Assembly: GCA_035048495.1 (NCBI GenBank)
Contig: CM068545.1
Coordinates: 22,912,741 to 22,976,740 of the forward strand
Source: Euptelea pleiosperma
Taxonomy: Eukaryota; Streptophyta; Magnoliopsida; Ranunculales; Eupteleaceae
Reading direction: 5' to 3'
Length of the DNA stretch: 64,000 bases
How positions within the stretch are numbered: position 1 is the first letter of the stretch; every line of letters begins with the position of its first letter. The position numbers were made by a program, and so were the translations under genes. This document shows positions 53,861 through 63,989 of the stretch, piece by piece. The notes beneath the pieces were generated by a model that saw only the letters and a program-made list of their open reading frames with translations, had not been told where the DNA came from and did no database searches.

Positions 53861-55370
53861 TAAAAGGTATGTATATCTTATGCTATTATTTCTTTCTTTT
53901 GTTTTACAACCAACTCATCTTCTTTGATGGAAACATGGGCTCCGTCCCATGAATGCTAACCATTTAATGGTGGGTCCTATTTGGTGGGATCAATCCCACA
54001 ATTGAGCAAGGTGACACACTACCCTAGGACACTAACCGTATGGTTGCTTGATCAAATTCCTAGATGGACCTACGAACCAAAACTCAACCTGATTGGTGAT
54101 ATCCACCCGTTTGGATGGGAGTCGCTATCGTGGGTTGATTCTAAGCATATATTGGATTTGGACCCATTTTCATGGATTGATTTTAGCCATTGGATTTGGG
54201 ATCCGATATATGGGTTGATGTCAAACGTGGGATGTTGAGCATTATATGGACAGGGCAGGGCACCCTATCTGAAACAAAGGACCGAATGGATGATGGACCC
54301 AATTCTAGGTGGACTAATGAACCAAAATCAGTATGGTTAGTGAAATCAAACCGTATGGACGTTTGTCACACACCCAAGTGGACCAATGTACCTAAAATCA
54401 GCCTGGTTGATGGAGATTACCGTATGGATGCTTGACCCAACTAGGTGGCGTACGTGTCGATGCTTGGCCCATACCCGGATGGACCAGCGTACCAAAAATG
54501 CAGCCTGATTTGTGAATTTCTAACCGTTAGATTGTAGTCACTCATGGGTCGCTTCTAACTGTAGGATTTGAGCATTTTAAGCTACCACTTAAGAAACACT
54601 GACATTTATTTATTTTCACACAGCACTAATAACTAGTGATTATTTATTTGTTTACAAAAAAGAAACTAGGGGGGTGTTTGGATCGTCATTTTTAGATTTG
54701 GAAAAGTTTTTTTTTTTTCACAAAAAGACTTTTTCAAAATAATAGATTGTTTGGATTGTCATTTTTTAAAAAGTATTTCTTCCATAAAAATATTTTTCAA
54801 GCCAAAAATCCTTTTATAAAAAAAATAGCCGAAAGGTATTTTTCAACTAAAAAAAATACTTTTTAAAAATTTGCTAGCTGAATGAACATAATAAACAAAG
54901 AAACAGTTTTTGGTAGAAGTCCCGTTCCAAAAAAAAAGACATTATAGCGGTGTTGGGGTCCACTAAGAGAAGATAAAGACATTTTGCATTAATGATGATC
55001 CAAATTAACGACTGTTTTAAGAAAAATACATTTTCAAAAATATATCTGGATCGGCCATCTCGCCCCGAGACGGTGTGAAAATATTTTGGAAAACCAAGAA
55101 CTCGGGTGAGACAGAGCATGGTTTGGATAGGATCGGTGGGCCCCAATCCCGATCCAGACCGGGATAGGCCGAGACCTTGAACCATGCCATAGACTAAAAT
55201 TTTCAAATACAATGTCAGTACTCTATCATGAAGCGTCATGCTATGTATATGTCATCATGCAAGAACCCGTATTTTGGACACGTCCTGTTAAAACTGGATC
55301 CTTATATCCTGATGGATGATTGGTCCAGGACACATTTCATCTAGTTAATATTTAAATACCTCTTTTGATC
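53861..55370. other. Fold-back-derived and unassigned repeats, no gene
   Basis: 54010-54560 has several degenerate cores of the fold-back family (CTAACCGTATGG, TGGACCTACGAACC, CTCAACCTGATTGGTGAT) in mixed order. 54668-54860 starts GGGGGTGTTTGGATCGTCAT, a MITE-like end. 55030-55200 has GATCGGCC/GGGATCGG motifs also found at 56650-56840. No coding sequence recognised. Confidence 0.45.
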
Positions 55371-55379
55371 TAATTAAAT

Positions 55380-55665
55380 AACACTATAATAAACGGCCGT
55401 TATAATGAAATAATGACCATTATAGCGGAAACGGACTTCCCTCGTTACGTTATTACTGTCTTTTTTTATGAAATAATATGCAAAAAATTGGTTTAAAAAG
55501 CCTATTATTTTTGTTATAAATTTTACTGAAATTTTGAAATTCAAATTTTTTATTTTGAATTTTAAATCTATTTTTTCCATTATTTCCCGTTATTTTTCCC
55601 ATTTATTCTCGGTTTTTTTTTCTGATTTTGCCCCTGTTCGTTACAATCCGTTATAACGATTCCAT
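55380..55665. repeat. ATAACGGCCGTTAT-family MITE, partial
   Basis: AAACGGCCGTTATAATG, GGACTTCCCTCGTTACGTTA and CGTTACAATCCGTTATAACG match the interior of 15241-15598. The terminal GGTTTAAAA ends are missing. Confidence 0.55.
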
Positions 55666-55879
55666 GTGGCATACTCTTTTGGGCCTACTCATCGATGGAT
55701 GCTTGTCTCATCCCTTAGTACACCTCTACACCATAAGTCATCCTTACCGTGATTTCTAACCATAAGATTTGTATACTTTGAAAAATGCTTAGAATTCAAC
55801 GGCTAGAAATTACTTGAAGAAAAATGCTTGAAGTATAACGCCCATATATCATTAATATACTAATTTTGGGTCAACCGAG

Positions 55880-56380
55880 TGGTGGTCCAAAATTTCAGGG
55901 GTCAATGGGTCAGAAAGAGTATGCCACGTGTAACTTTTAGGGTGAAACATCAAACTTTGATGTCCGTGATCTACCCACATCAACCGTGTCACTTCACAAG
56001 TAGATAAATAAGTAGATATAAAAGATTTAAAAGTCTAAACCAGTGGAGTCCAGTTTTGCTCACAAACGTATTTGGTCATGGACGCTCACCAACATCCGTT
56101 ATAACGAATTGTAACGCTAGGGGTAAAAATAGAAAATAATGGGAAAATAACGGAAAGAACGGGAAAAAAATGAAAAAAATGGCGCTTATCAAATTTTCAA
56201 AAAAATGAAAAATAACGACCTTTTCACAAAAATTTTCATAAAATAATGGTCATTATTTTTGCTATAACGGAAAAATAACGGCTGTTATAAAGAAAATAAC
56301 AGCAATTATTTGTCAGCGTTTTAATTATAAAGGCCATTATTTTCGTTGTGACAGCTTTTTTTTAAATCATGGTTTGCCCT
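55880..56380. repeat. NLR flank block with an ATAACGGCCGTTAT-family MITE
   Basis: 55890-56095 copies 41830-42110 of the NLR-C flank. From 56096 the sequence switches to the hAT-like MITE family (CCGTTATAACGAATTGTAAC ... TTTTTTTAAATCATGG at 56370), here in reverse orientation. Confidence 0.55.
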
Positions 56381-56423
56381 ACCCCTTAGTGGACCTACAT
56401 ACCAAAAAGTAATCAAAGACTAA

Positions 56424-56620
56424 GGCTGCGTTTGTTTTTTACAAATGTGCGCGCATTGGCGCTATTGTGAACAACTCATACATTCGATTTTCGCGCGTAA
56501 TTTGTTGAATTCGTCTAAACATCATACATTCGAATATGGGTGCATTGAATGTGCACGAATTCGAAGTGTACACATACAAAAACACACGTGAAAAAAAAAA
56601 AAAAAACAAAAACTGCAACC
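56424..56620. mobile_element. Tourist-like MITE, 197 bp
   Basis: Ends GGCTGCGTTTGTTTTTT / AAAAAACAAAAACTGCAACC flanked by TAA (56421-56423, 56621-56623). No coding sequence. Confidence 0.7.
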
Positions 56621-56879
56621 TAAATCTCTCCATGAGAAGCATAGTTGGAAATCTCGGGATCAAAGGCCAGATCAGTAGGCTTTGATTCCGATCCATATCG
56701 GCCCATCTTGCCTAAGACAAAGTGACACTCCTTTGCGAAATAGTGATCTCGGGACGAGACAAACCATTTTTGGATTGGATTGGTGGGCTCTGATCCCAAT
56801 CCGGATTGCTAGACCAGAACAAGATCGGCCGAGTGAGAAATACTCAAGTTTCCAATGGAAAAAATTTTTATATATGTTC

Positions 56880-58269
56880 AAGGGAAGCATCGAAAGTTGA
56901 TGCTCGCATTATCAAAAGTTGGCACGTAAGAACTTGGGTTAACTGAGGACATCACTGACCTTATTTTCTCAAGTATCCTCTAGCAACCTTCTTGAGTCTT
57001 GACTCTTGCCTTAAAATTTCAAAGCAACAACTTCAAAACTACTTTTGCTGATTCTTCTTCGTTATGAGGTGGGTTTCACTTAAATTGCCAATTGAAACCC
57101 TTAAGATCCCAAGTTAATTTTTCTTTGGTGCAGCTCATGTTCAATTTTTCCAATTCACCAAGATCTTGTTAGATTAAATATTCTTTTTTTTTGTTTAATT
57201 GTCAATTATCTTTTTTCACACATTTGTTAAGACTAGTGGGTGCCCCATGCCATCTGCACTCCTCGACAAAGAATTTGCCAAAATCAGATGAGTGGCTGAG
57301 ATCCACCGTCCATTTAGGGGATCGGAGGATTAGATCTCGGCCCTTCTTTGTTGTTGCCTATAAGAGGAGGTATAAGTCGGGAGACAACCTTTGTGTTTTG
57401 TTATATAGAATAGTAAATGGCCCGTGCCCACGGTACTCCCCAAAAAATACATTTGCAAAAATTGGGTGCATTCGGCACTCAAACGGTATAACAGATTGAG
57501 GGCGTTACCATTATTTCCATTATAACATATTGTAACGCACATGGGCAAAAAAGGGAAAATAATGGAAAGGAATGGAAATAATGGTGCTAAAATTAAAATT
57601 TTGATTTTTAAATATTTACTAAAATTTATAACAGAAAATTACTGAAAAATAGATATTATTTGACAATATTTTTTCAAAAATCAACGGTATTATTTTCGTT
57701 ATAATGGAAAAATAATAGACAATAACGGCCGTTATTTTCTGGGCGTTAAAACGGTACATAACATAATGAGGGAGGTCTAAACCTGTTAGAACAATTGCTA
57801 TTCATAGCGTACACCAAATCTCTTTACTTTTGGGCATGAACCCTACATATGTTCGACACATACTTGGTGGATGTACACCAAACCCAAATCTGTATAGTGA
57901 AATTTCAGATTTTTCCAAAAATCATAACATGAGGTGAATAAATGAGTGTGAGTGAGCGGTTGAGATCCGACCGTCCAACATTAGATGGATGGATTTGATC
58001 TCAACCACTCTTTATCTTATGAAGCCAGATAAGATAAGAGATAAGACAACTTCATTGTTTTGTTATATAGATGTAACAAATAGATCAAGTTCAGCTTTTG
58101 CAACTACTCCCTCTAATTATCTTTTTCCTTGTCAAAATTCTATTCTTTAAGGACTCTTGTTTTCATCTCTATGTTTGGATTTTTATTCCATTTTTAGTTT
58201 GTTTTAATTTTAATGTTCCAAGGATTGATTTATCACAGACTTCTTTTGTAATTGTGTAGTGTTTGGACC
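56880..58269 (+). promoter_or_regulatory. NLR-E 5' flank
   Basis: 56890-57190 (GAAAGTTGATGCTCGCATTA, ACTTGGGTTAACTGAGGACA, CAACTTCAAAACTACTTTTG) and 58085-58269 (AGTTCAGCTTTTGC, TTGTCAAAATTCTATTCTTT, CAAGGATTGATTTATCACAG) match consecutive parts of the NLR-C flank at 42730-43238. The 900 bp between are an insertion that includes an ATAACGGCCGTTAT-family MITE piece (57490-57790) and two related blocks (57290-57420, 57950-58075) with GAGATCC.ACCGTCCA. Confidence 0.55.
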
Positions 58270-58312
58270 ATTGATTCTTGGGTGTGCAAAGATTGAAATT
58301 GTGAAGTCAATA

Positions 58313-60694
58313 ATGGAAATTGTGACGACTGTTGGGGCATACATTGGTGAGCATTTACATAATGCCATCAACATTGAAGAAAATCTGAAAAATCTAGACA
58401 GCAAAATGGAAGAGTTGAATAGTATTGAGGATGACATAAACACAAAACTAAAGGGATTAGAGGTTCAGAAAGGGAAGAAGCGAAAGAGAGAAGTTGAAGT
58501 TTGGCTTGCAAAGAAGCAGAAGCTTACCACTGAAGTGGATGGCATAAAACAGGAAATTTTTGAAAGCGGATATTTTTCAAGGTTGAAGTTGGGAAAGCGT
58601 GTTGCAAAGAAGATTAAAGAAGTTAGTGAACTTTTAGACAGGAGCCGGTTTTCTGATGACTTGGTAGTTGACACTCTCGCTAGTTGTGGACTGACATTAA
58701 CAACAACAACATTAGTGGGTGAAGCGGCACAAAGAAACCTGGAAATAATTTGGGAGTGGATGTTAAATGATGAGATAAACAAGATTGGTATTTATGGAAT
58801 GGGAGGAGTTGGCAAGACAACCATCATGACCCATATCAATAATCTACTCAAACAAAATAATTATTTTGATGATGTAATTTGGGTTACTGTGTCAAAAGCA
58901 TTGGATATTGAGAGATTCCAAAAGGACATTGCACAAGCAATAAAAATTGATTTGTCGAAGGACCAAGATCAAATAATAAGGGCAGCCAAATTACAAGAAA
59001 ATCTTAAAAGAAGGAAGAGGTTTGTGCTCATCTTGGATGATATGTGGGAAGTGTTTCCTCTGGAAGAGGTAGGTATTCCCATACCTTGTAGAGAAAATGG
59101 ATGCAAGTTAGTATTAACTAGTAGATCATTTGAAGTATGTCAAGGGATGAAATGCCAAAAAGAAATTAAAGTGGAGGTTCTCTCAGAGGAGGAGTCATGG
59201 AACTTATTCATAGATAAAGTTAGGCGTGATGACATGGTGCTTGCTCCTGAAGCAGAAGAAATTGCAAGGCTCGTTGCCCAGGAATGTGCTGGTTTACCTC
59301 TTACACTCGTCATGGTAGGTGGAACCATGAGTGGAAAGGAAGACATTTGCGAATGGAGCAATGCTTTGGATGAATTGAAAAGTTCGACAAAGGGGGTGAG
59401 GAAGTTGAAAGACAAGGTCATCGAACGTTTGAAGTTCAGTTATAATTGGTTGAGAGATAAAAATCTCAAGAATTGTTTCTTATATTGTGCATTGTATCCT
59501 GAAGATTATGCAATCCCGGTGGAAGAGTTGATAGAGTTTTGGATTGCTGAGCAGTTAATAGATGATGATGAAAGGAATAAGCAAGCGAGGGTTTGTAAGA
59601 GTCACGTTATATTGAATATACTAAGAAACAATGGCATGTTAGAAAGGGCATTCTCTTTTGGTGACTATGGCTATAGGAATATTGAATGTGTAAAGATACA
59701 TGATTCAGTTAGGGATATGGCGCTCGACATCACAAGTGTGAGCCCCCGATTCATGGTGCAAGCGGGTGATCAGTTAATAACAAAACCACCAAAAGAGGAG
59801 AAATGGAGAGAAGATCTTGAGAGGGTTTCTTTAATGAGAAATGATATAATGGAGATTTCTTATACACCCAGGTGCCCCATACTCACTACTTTGCTACTGC
59901 AAAAGAACCCTTTATCGAAAGGGATCTCAGATTCCTTCTTTGAGCACATGCCAAGCCTCAGGGTTCTCGACCTATCTAAAACTAAAATCAAGCACCTGCC
60001 ACATTCTATCTCTGACTTGAAGAATCTCCGTGCACTTCTCTTGCGTGATTGTAGAGAATTAACTGATGTGCCTTCGCTTGAAAATCTTGTAGAATTGAGG
60101 GTGTTAGATCTCCGCAACACTGGCATCACAGAATTTCCTCAAGGCATGGGAAGGTTGGTCAACCTCAGACGCCTTGCTCTCTCTTACACTCACTGCCCAA
60201 GAATGCTTCCGAGTGGGTTACTATCCATGCTTTCCTTTCTCGAAGACCTCGAGAAACTCATGAACTTGACACATTTAGAAATTTTGTCTGCTAGGTTCTC
60301 CGACATACATACATTTAATAAGTATGCCAGGTCTGAGCATGTGCAACAGTTGAAGACATTTCGTTTGTCCGTAGGGAATGATGGCTGCTACACTTGTGAG
60401 CATTCAGCGACGGAGGAGAAATTTGTATCAGTACACAGAGTCAATCTCATTGACGAAAATAACTCCCTTGCGCTCCCTCACAACACCCAAGATTTCTATA
60501 TTTCTAATTGCAACGATATCACTAGCTTATCGGAATTGTATTGCTTAAAGAATATGAGGGATTTGAAAATTTGTAACCTCCGTGGTTGCAAAGGAATAAA
60601 GTGCATCTTGTTGGTTGACGATGAAGAAGTGTGCCCATCATTTTTACCAAGCCTCAACTATTTGTGTTTTTTTTTGTTTTTTTTGAAAATGTAA
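58313..60694 (+). CDS. NLR-E: CNL missing its ancestral start, truncated by a LINE
   Basis: The paralogues' start ATG is ATT here (58270) and an extra G after GGGTGT shifts the frame, so the first usable Met is 58313, 18 codons inside the normal coiled-coil. From there 793 residues are open: coiled-coil with EVEVWLAKK; P-loop GMGGVGKTT (162-170); kinase-2 FVLILDDMW (237-245); LVLTSRS; intact GLPL (327-330); CFLYCALYPED; and IHD in place of MHD (462-464). LRRs follow to NYLC (about 60665). The last ten or so residues and the stop come from antisense LINE DNA. The missing LRRs lie at 61044-61610. A truncated protein is possible; a normal receptor is not. Changes at the MHD Met can alter nucleotide-state control in CNLs; effect here unknown. 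Confidence 0.85.
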   Translation: MEIVTTVGAYIGEHLHNAINIEENLKNLDSKMEELNSIEDDINTKLKGLEVQKGKKRKREVEVWLAKKQKLTTEVDGIKQEIFESGYFSRLKLGKRVAKKIKEVSELLDRSRFSDDLVVDTLASCGLTLTTTTLVGEAAQRNLEIIWEWMLNDEINKIGIYGMGGVGKTTIMTHINNLLKQNNYFDDVIWVTVSKALDIERFQKDIAQAIKIDLSKDQDQIIRAAKLQENLKRRKRFVLILDDMWEVFPLEEVGIPIPCRENGCKLVLTSRSFEVCQGMKCQKEIKVEVLSEEESWNLFIDKVRRDDMVLAPEAEEIARLVAQECAGLPLTLVMVGGTMSGKEDICEWSNALDELKSSTKGVRKLKDKVIERLKFSYNWLRDKNLKNCFLYCALYPEDYAIPVEELIEFWIAEQLIDDDERNKQARVCKSHVILNILRNNGMLERAFSFGDYGYRNIECVKIHDSVRDMALDITSVSPRFMVQAGDQLITKPPKEEKWREDLERVSLMRNDIMEISYTPRCPILTTLLLQKNPLSKGISDSFFEHMPSLRVLDLSKTKIKHLPHSISDLKNLRALLLRDCRELTDVPSLENLVELRVLDLRNTGITEFPQGMGRLVNLRRLALSYTHCPRMLPSGLLSMLSFLEDLEKLMNLTHLEILSARFSDIHTFNKYARSEHVQQLKTFRLSVGNDGCYTCEHSATEEKFVSVHRVNLIDENNSLALPHNTQDFYISNCNDITSLSELYCLKNMRDLKICNLRGCKGIKCILLVDDEEVCPSFLPSLNYLCFFLFFLKM

Positions 60695-61043
60695 AGAGCT
60701 TTATTAAAAGCTTGGAGGCTGAGTAAGCCTACCAAAGCAAAGAGAAGAGAACTTACAACAACAAAAAGCTAAAAAGAAATACGAAAAAAAGAAAGAAAGA
60801 AACACCAACCACAAGGCAACTCAATTTCTCCCCAACAAAGACGACCACCCAAACACCAAATCCTCAAATCTAACACCCCTCCCTTCATCGTACAATCTGA
60901 CCCAAGAAAAAACAAGCCCTCGAATTTCTAGCAAAATCACTTCAGGGGAAGATTTTCTACCCTCAAAGACCCTACAGTTACGCTCTCTCCAAATTCCCCA
61001 TAAGATAGCTAGTGGGGTTAAAGCCCACAGTCTCTTACCAATT
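60665..61043 (-). mobile_element. LINE 3' end, antisense in NLR-E
   Basis: The plus strand begins with T runs (60667-60685). The complement, read from 61043, encodes a degenerate but recognisable LINE ORF2 tail: GIWRERNCRVFEGRKSS then EIRGLVFSWVRL, followed by GGTAGGCTTACTCAGCCTCC, TTAATAAAGCTC and poly-A. It matches 63640-63989. 5'-truncated. No target duplication is clear, and a few NLR bases seem lost at the left border. Confidence 0.85.
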
Positions 61044-61610
61044 TAAGGTTTGGACAATTTAAGTGCACTCTGTAAGGGAGTTGTGCCATGCGGCACCCTT
61101 TCTAGTTTACAGCAACTGTATTGTGGTCTTTGTAATCATATAAAGAATCTACTCTCGCCTGGGCTGTTGCAGCACCTCCAAAACCTTGAAAAAATTGAGG
61201 TTCAATGTTGTTGGGAAATGGAGGAGATAATAGCAGAAGAAGAGATGGAGGAAGGGAACAACAAAACCATCACACTTCCAAGGTTAAAGGAGTTGTATTT
61301 GGAGGACCTACCGAAATTAAAGAGCATTTGGAAGGGGTTAATGATTTGTGAGTCTCTAGAAACTATTTGTGTAAATGATTGTAAAGAGCTGAAAAGGCTC
61401 CCTCTCACTATGGAAATGGAAGATAGACGACCACCACCACCACAAATCTTAGGAAGGGACGAGTGGTGGGATTCGCTGGAGTGGGACCATCACAACCACA
61501 AAGCCCTCCTTCAACCCTTCTTCATATCTATGTTTGATTACAGGGTTAGTATTATGAATAAATTCTTATGTTTTTATTCCATAGACTTCCTTAATATATT
61601 CCTTATATGA
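61044..61610 (+). pseudogene. NLR-E: separated C-terminal LRRs
   Basis: Continues the NLR-E coding sequence after the LINE: LDNLSALCKGVVPCGTLSSL, EEIIAEEEMEEG, KLKSIWKGLM, DEWWDSLEWDHHNHKALLQP. The frame runs past the usual stop and ends FLCFYSIDFLNIFLI at 61610, so the original stop is also lost. No start codon of its own. Part of the original gene before the LINE insertion. Confidence 0.85.
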
Positions 61611-62060
61611 TCCATTGGGTTTGATTGATATAGGCCTGCGAGTGAGATATGAATTCAGAAGAAGCTGCTGCATATCAAAGGTTGTTTAATTCAAGAGGTG
61701 GGAACCACTTATACTGTACACTTCTCGTATTCAATACAGAGTTCAGTCGTCTGTATCATGCATGCACATCCCTTGCCTTGGTGAACCTGATTTGCAGCCC
61801 TTCAATTTGAGTACTCGTTTTTTTTACCGGCCATGAACTTCACGCACATCTGTATCCAAGTTTTCTTATGCACGTTTTACTTGATAATTAGTGGCTTACG
61901 TTCACAAAGTTATCTGATATTTTCTCCTTTATTGGTTGATTGATCATTTCCAATAGATGCCAGTATTCATGATTGATATCCATTGATGAGAGTTTTTTTT
62001 TTTTTTTTTTCTGTTAACTTGGTATAAATTGATGAGTTAGTGGTATCGTATGGGCTCAAG
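61611..62060 (+). other. NLR-E 3' flank
   Basis: TCCTTATATGATCCATTGGG TTTGATTGATATAGG and the later TTATGCACGTTTTACTTGAT match the NLR-A 3' flank, making A and E the closest pair. A T run lies at 61991-62010. Confidence 0.65.
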
Positions 62061-62099
62061 GATGCATTAAAGGCTATCGATATTGAATGATCTTAACAA

Positions 62100-62250
62100 T
62101 TGGACATATAGAATTTAGATCCAAATGTTTGAAATCACTAATCAGGCTGATATTTGGTATGTAGGTCCAACTTAGGGATGAGCCAAACATCCATGCGGTC
62201 AGTGGTCTCTAAGAGTATACCACGCGGCTCATACTATAGTCCATCATCAT
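62100..62250 (+). repeat. Fold-back type A, right arm only
   Basis: AATCACTAATCAGGCTGATA, GAGCCAAACATCCATGCGGT CAGTGG and CCACGCGGCTCATA match right arms of the family. No left arm found. Confidence 0.5.
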
Positions 62251-62364
62251 CATTGATGAGGATGTCAGTGGCGTGCGCTGGACAATCTGTGAAGGTAAAA
62301 GTCCTATGAAGCCAGTGTGAGGGGCGTGCCCTAACTCCAGTTTTGGCTTTAAAGTAGTATAGAT

Positions 62365-62645
62365 CATGGTTTAAAGAACGGCCGTTATAATGGATTCGTA
62401 CGTCCCCTTCACGTTATGTATTGTTAAAAAACACAAATAATGGCCATTATTTTTCGTTATTTTTCTGTTATAATAAAAATAACGACTGTTATTTTCTGGA
62501 AAATTGTGAAAAAACCACCCTTTTTTTTTTCGTTACTTTCCTTTAATTTTCCGTTCCTTTCCTTTATATTCCATTTTTGGAATTTTGTATTTCAGCACCA
62601 TTTTTTTTCCGTCCTTGCCCCTGAGCGTCACAATTCGTAATAACG
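62365..62645. repeat. ATAACGGCCGTTAT-family MITE, partial
   Basis: Left end CATGGTTTAAAGAACGGCCGTTATAATGG (62365 on; two 15-base parts match 49877 and 15241 copies). The interior has the usual CGTTATTTTTCTGTTATAA. The right end is replaced by unrelated sequence (CCCCCAGTCCTACACC). Confidence 0.5.
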
Positions 62646-62809
62646 GAACCCCCAGTCCTACACCCCCAAAAAAACACACTGTGCCCTTGCTTTTAACAAT
62701 TTCATTCCAATTTTACCCCCAGTCCTACGTCCAATCAATTTTAGTTTTTTTAAAAAAAAGGTACACCTCTGTGCACACTCAAACGATGTAACGAGGTAGA
62801 CCTGATGTA

Positions 62810-63060
62810 ACAAGAAAAGCGTTAGGGAGCGAGATTTTTGTTACTCACAGCTGCCATCTGGGCCCACTGAATGCATAGTTGTTTAGCACACCCCTTGGTA
62901 GACATTCATACAATCTTTAGCTGTTGGATTTAGTATCCAACAAAACGTCCAATCTTACGATTAGAGATTACCAATCAGGGCGATTTTGTTGTGTACACAC
63001 CAAGTGATGGTCTTAACATCCATGCGGTCAGTGGGTCCAGAGGGCAGCGTGGATTCTTGT
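62810..63060. repeat. Fold-back element, type B
   Basis: TGCCATCTGGGCCCACTGAA pairs with CATGCGGTCAGTGGGTCC AGAGGGCA, and GTTAGGGAGCGAGATTTTTG TTACTCAC is the left tip. 63061-63415 holds no recognised gene. Confidence 0.55.
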
Positions 63061-63426
63061 TTGCTTTGCTTGGTATTCTTTGACACATTTTTTGGAAGTC
63101 GGGGTAGCTCTTTTTCATTGGAATTTTAATGTTTTGGTGTTTGAGTACCTGTTATTTATGGCTTGCTTGTACTTTGGGCAGAACTTTGGTTAGATTAGAT
63201 GAGAATTTTCTGAAAATTCATTCAGCAATGGCAATAATTCTAGCATTAGGACATTAACTTAAGAATGCATCCACTGTTTCTCTGTTTTTCAGTCTGATTA
63301 CTTTGATTTTACCCCTCTGTTTCTCTTCTATTACAGGCTTGAGGCAACTGAGGTTCATACTTCGCTACGGGGAGGGGGTTTTCGTGTGTGGGCTTGTGGT
63401 TATGGTGATGATTTCGCATAGTCAAC

Positions 63427-63989
63427 AATGACAAGCAAGTACATAGTAGTTGTTGTGGACTACTAATGGAGGAGAGGCATTGGGGTGGTAGATCACTGTC
63501 CCATGTGTTTAGAGAGTCACCTTTTCTTGCATTGTAGAGTGGCAGATAGACGATTTGGTCAGAGTTTGGAAGAGATTTTGATTACAGCTGGGCTGCTCCT
63601 ATGACAGTCAAGGATTTGTTTTTAGCCTGGCAATGTAAAGAGTTTGATGGGCTAGGAAAGAAGTTGTGGGCACCCCGCTGGCTATCTCATGGGGTATTTG
63701 GAGCGAACGCAACTGTAGGTCTTCGAAGGGAGGAAAACTTCCATTGAAGCTCTCTTGTTGGAGATTCGAGGGCTTGTCTTATCTTGGGTCAAACTGAATG
63801 ACGAAGGGAGGGGCATTGGATTTGAGGATTTGGTGTTTGGGTGTTCGTCCTTGTTAGGAAGAAGTTGTAGTGCTTGGTGTTTCTTTTGTTCTTCTTCTTG
63901 TTGTGTTTTCCTCCCTTTTGTCTTGGTAGGCTTTCTCAGCCTCGAAACTCTTAATAAAGCTCTTTTACCTTTTCAAACAAAAAAAATTT
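63427..63989 (+). mobile_element. 5'-truncated LINE (L1-like) with target duplication
   Basis: Broken ORF2 end: HCPMCLESHLFLHC (about 63496-63537), a zf-RVT-type Cys/His segment; LAWQCKEFDGLGKKLW; after a frame change GIWSERNCRS (about 63698) and EIRGLVLSWVKLNDEG. Then come a short 3' untranslated part with CTTAATAAAGCTC and an A-rich tail. An 11-bp duplication GCATAGTCAAC flanks it (63416-63426, 63990-64000), reaching the window edge. It is the sense copy of the family inserted antisense in NLR-B and NLR-E. Confidence 0.85.

Noticed and set aside
58465..58782. Minus-strand open frames opposite NLR-C and NLR-E
   Set aside because: Antisense shadows of conserved CNL coding sequence with no similarity of their own.
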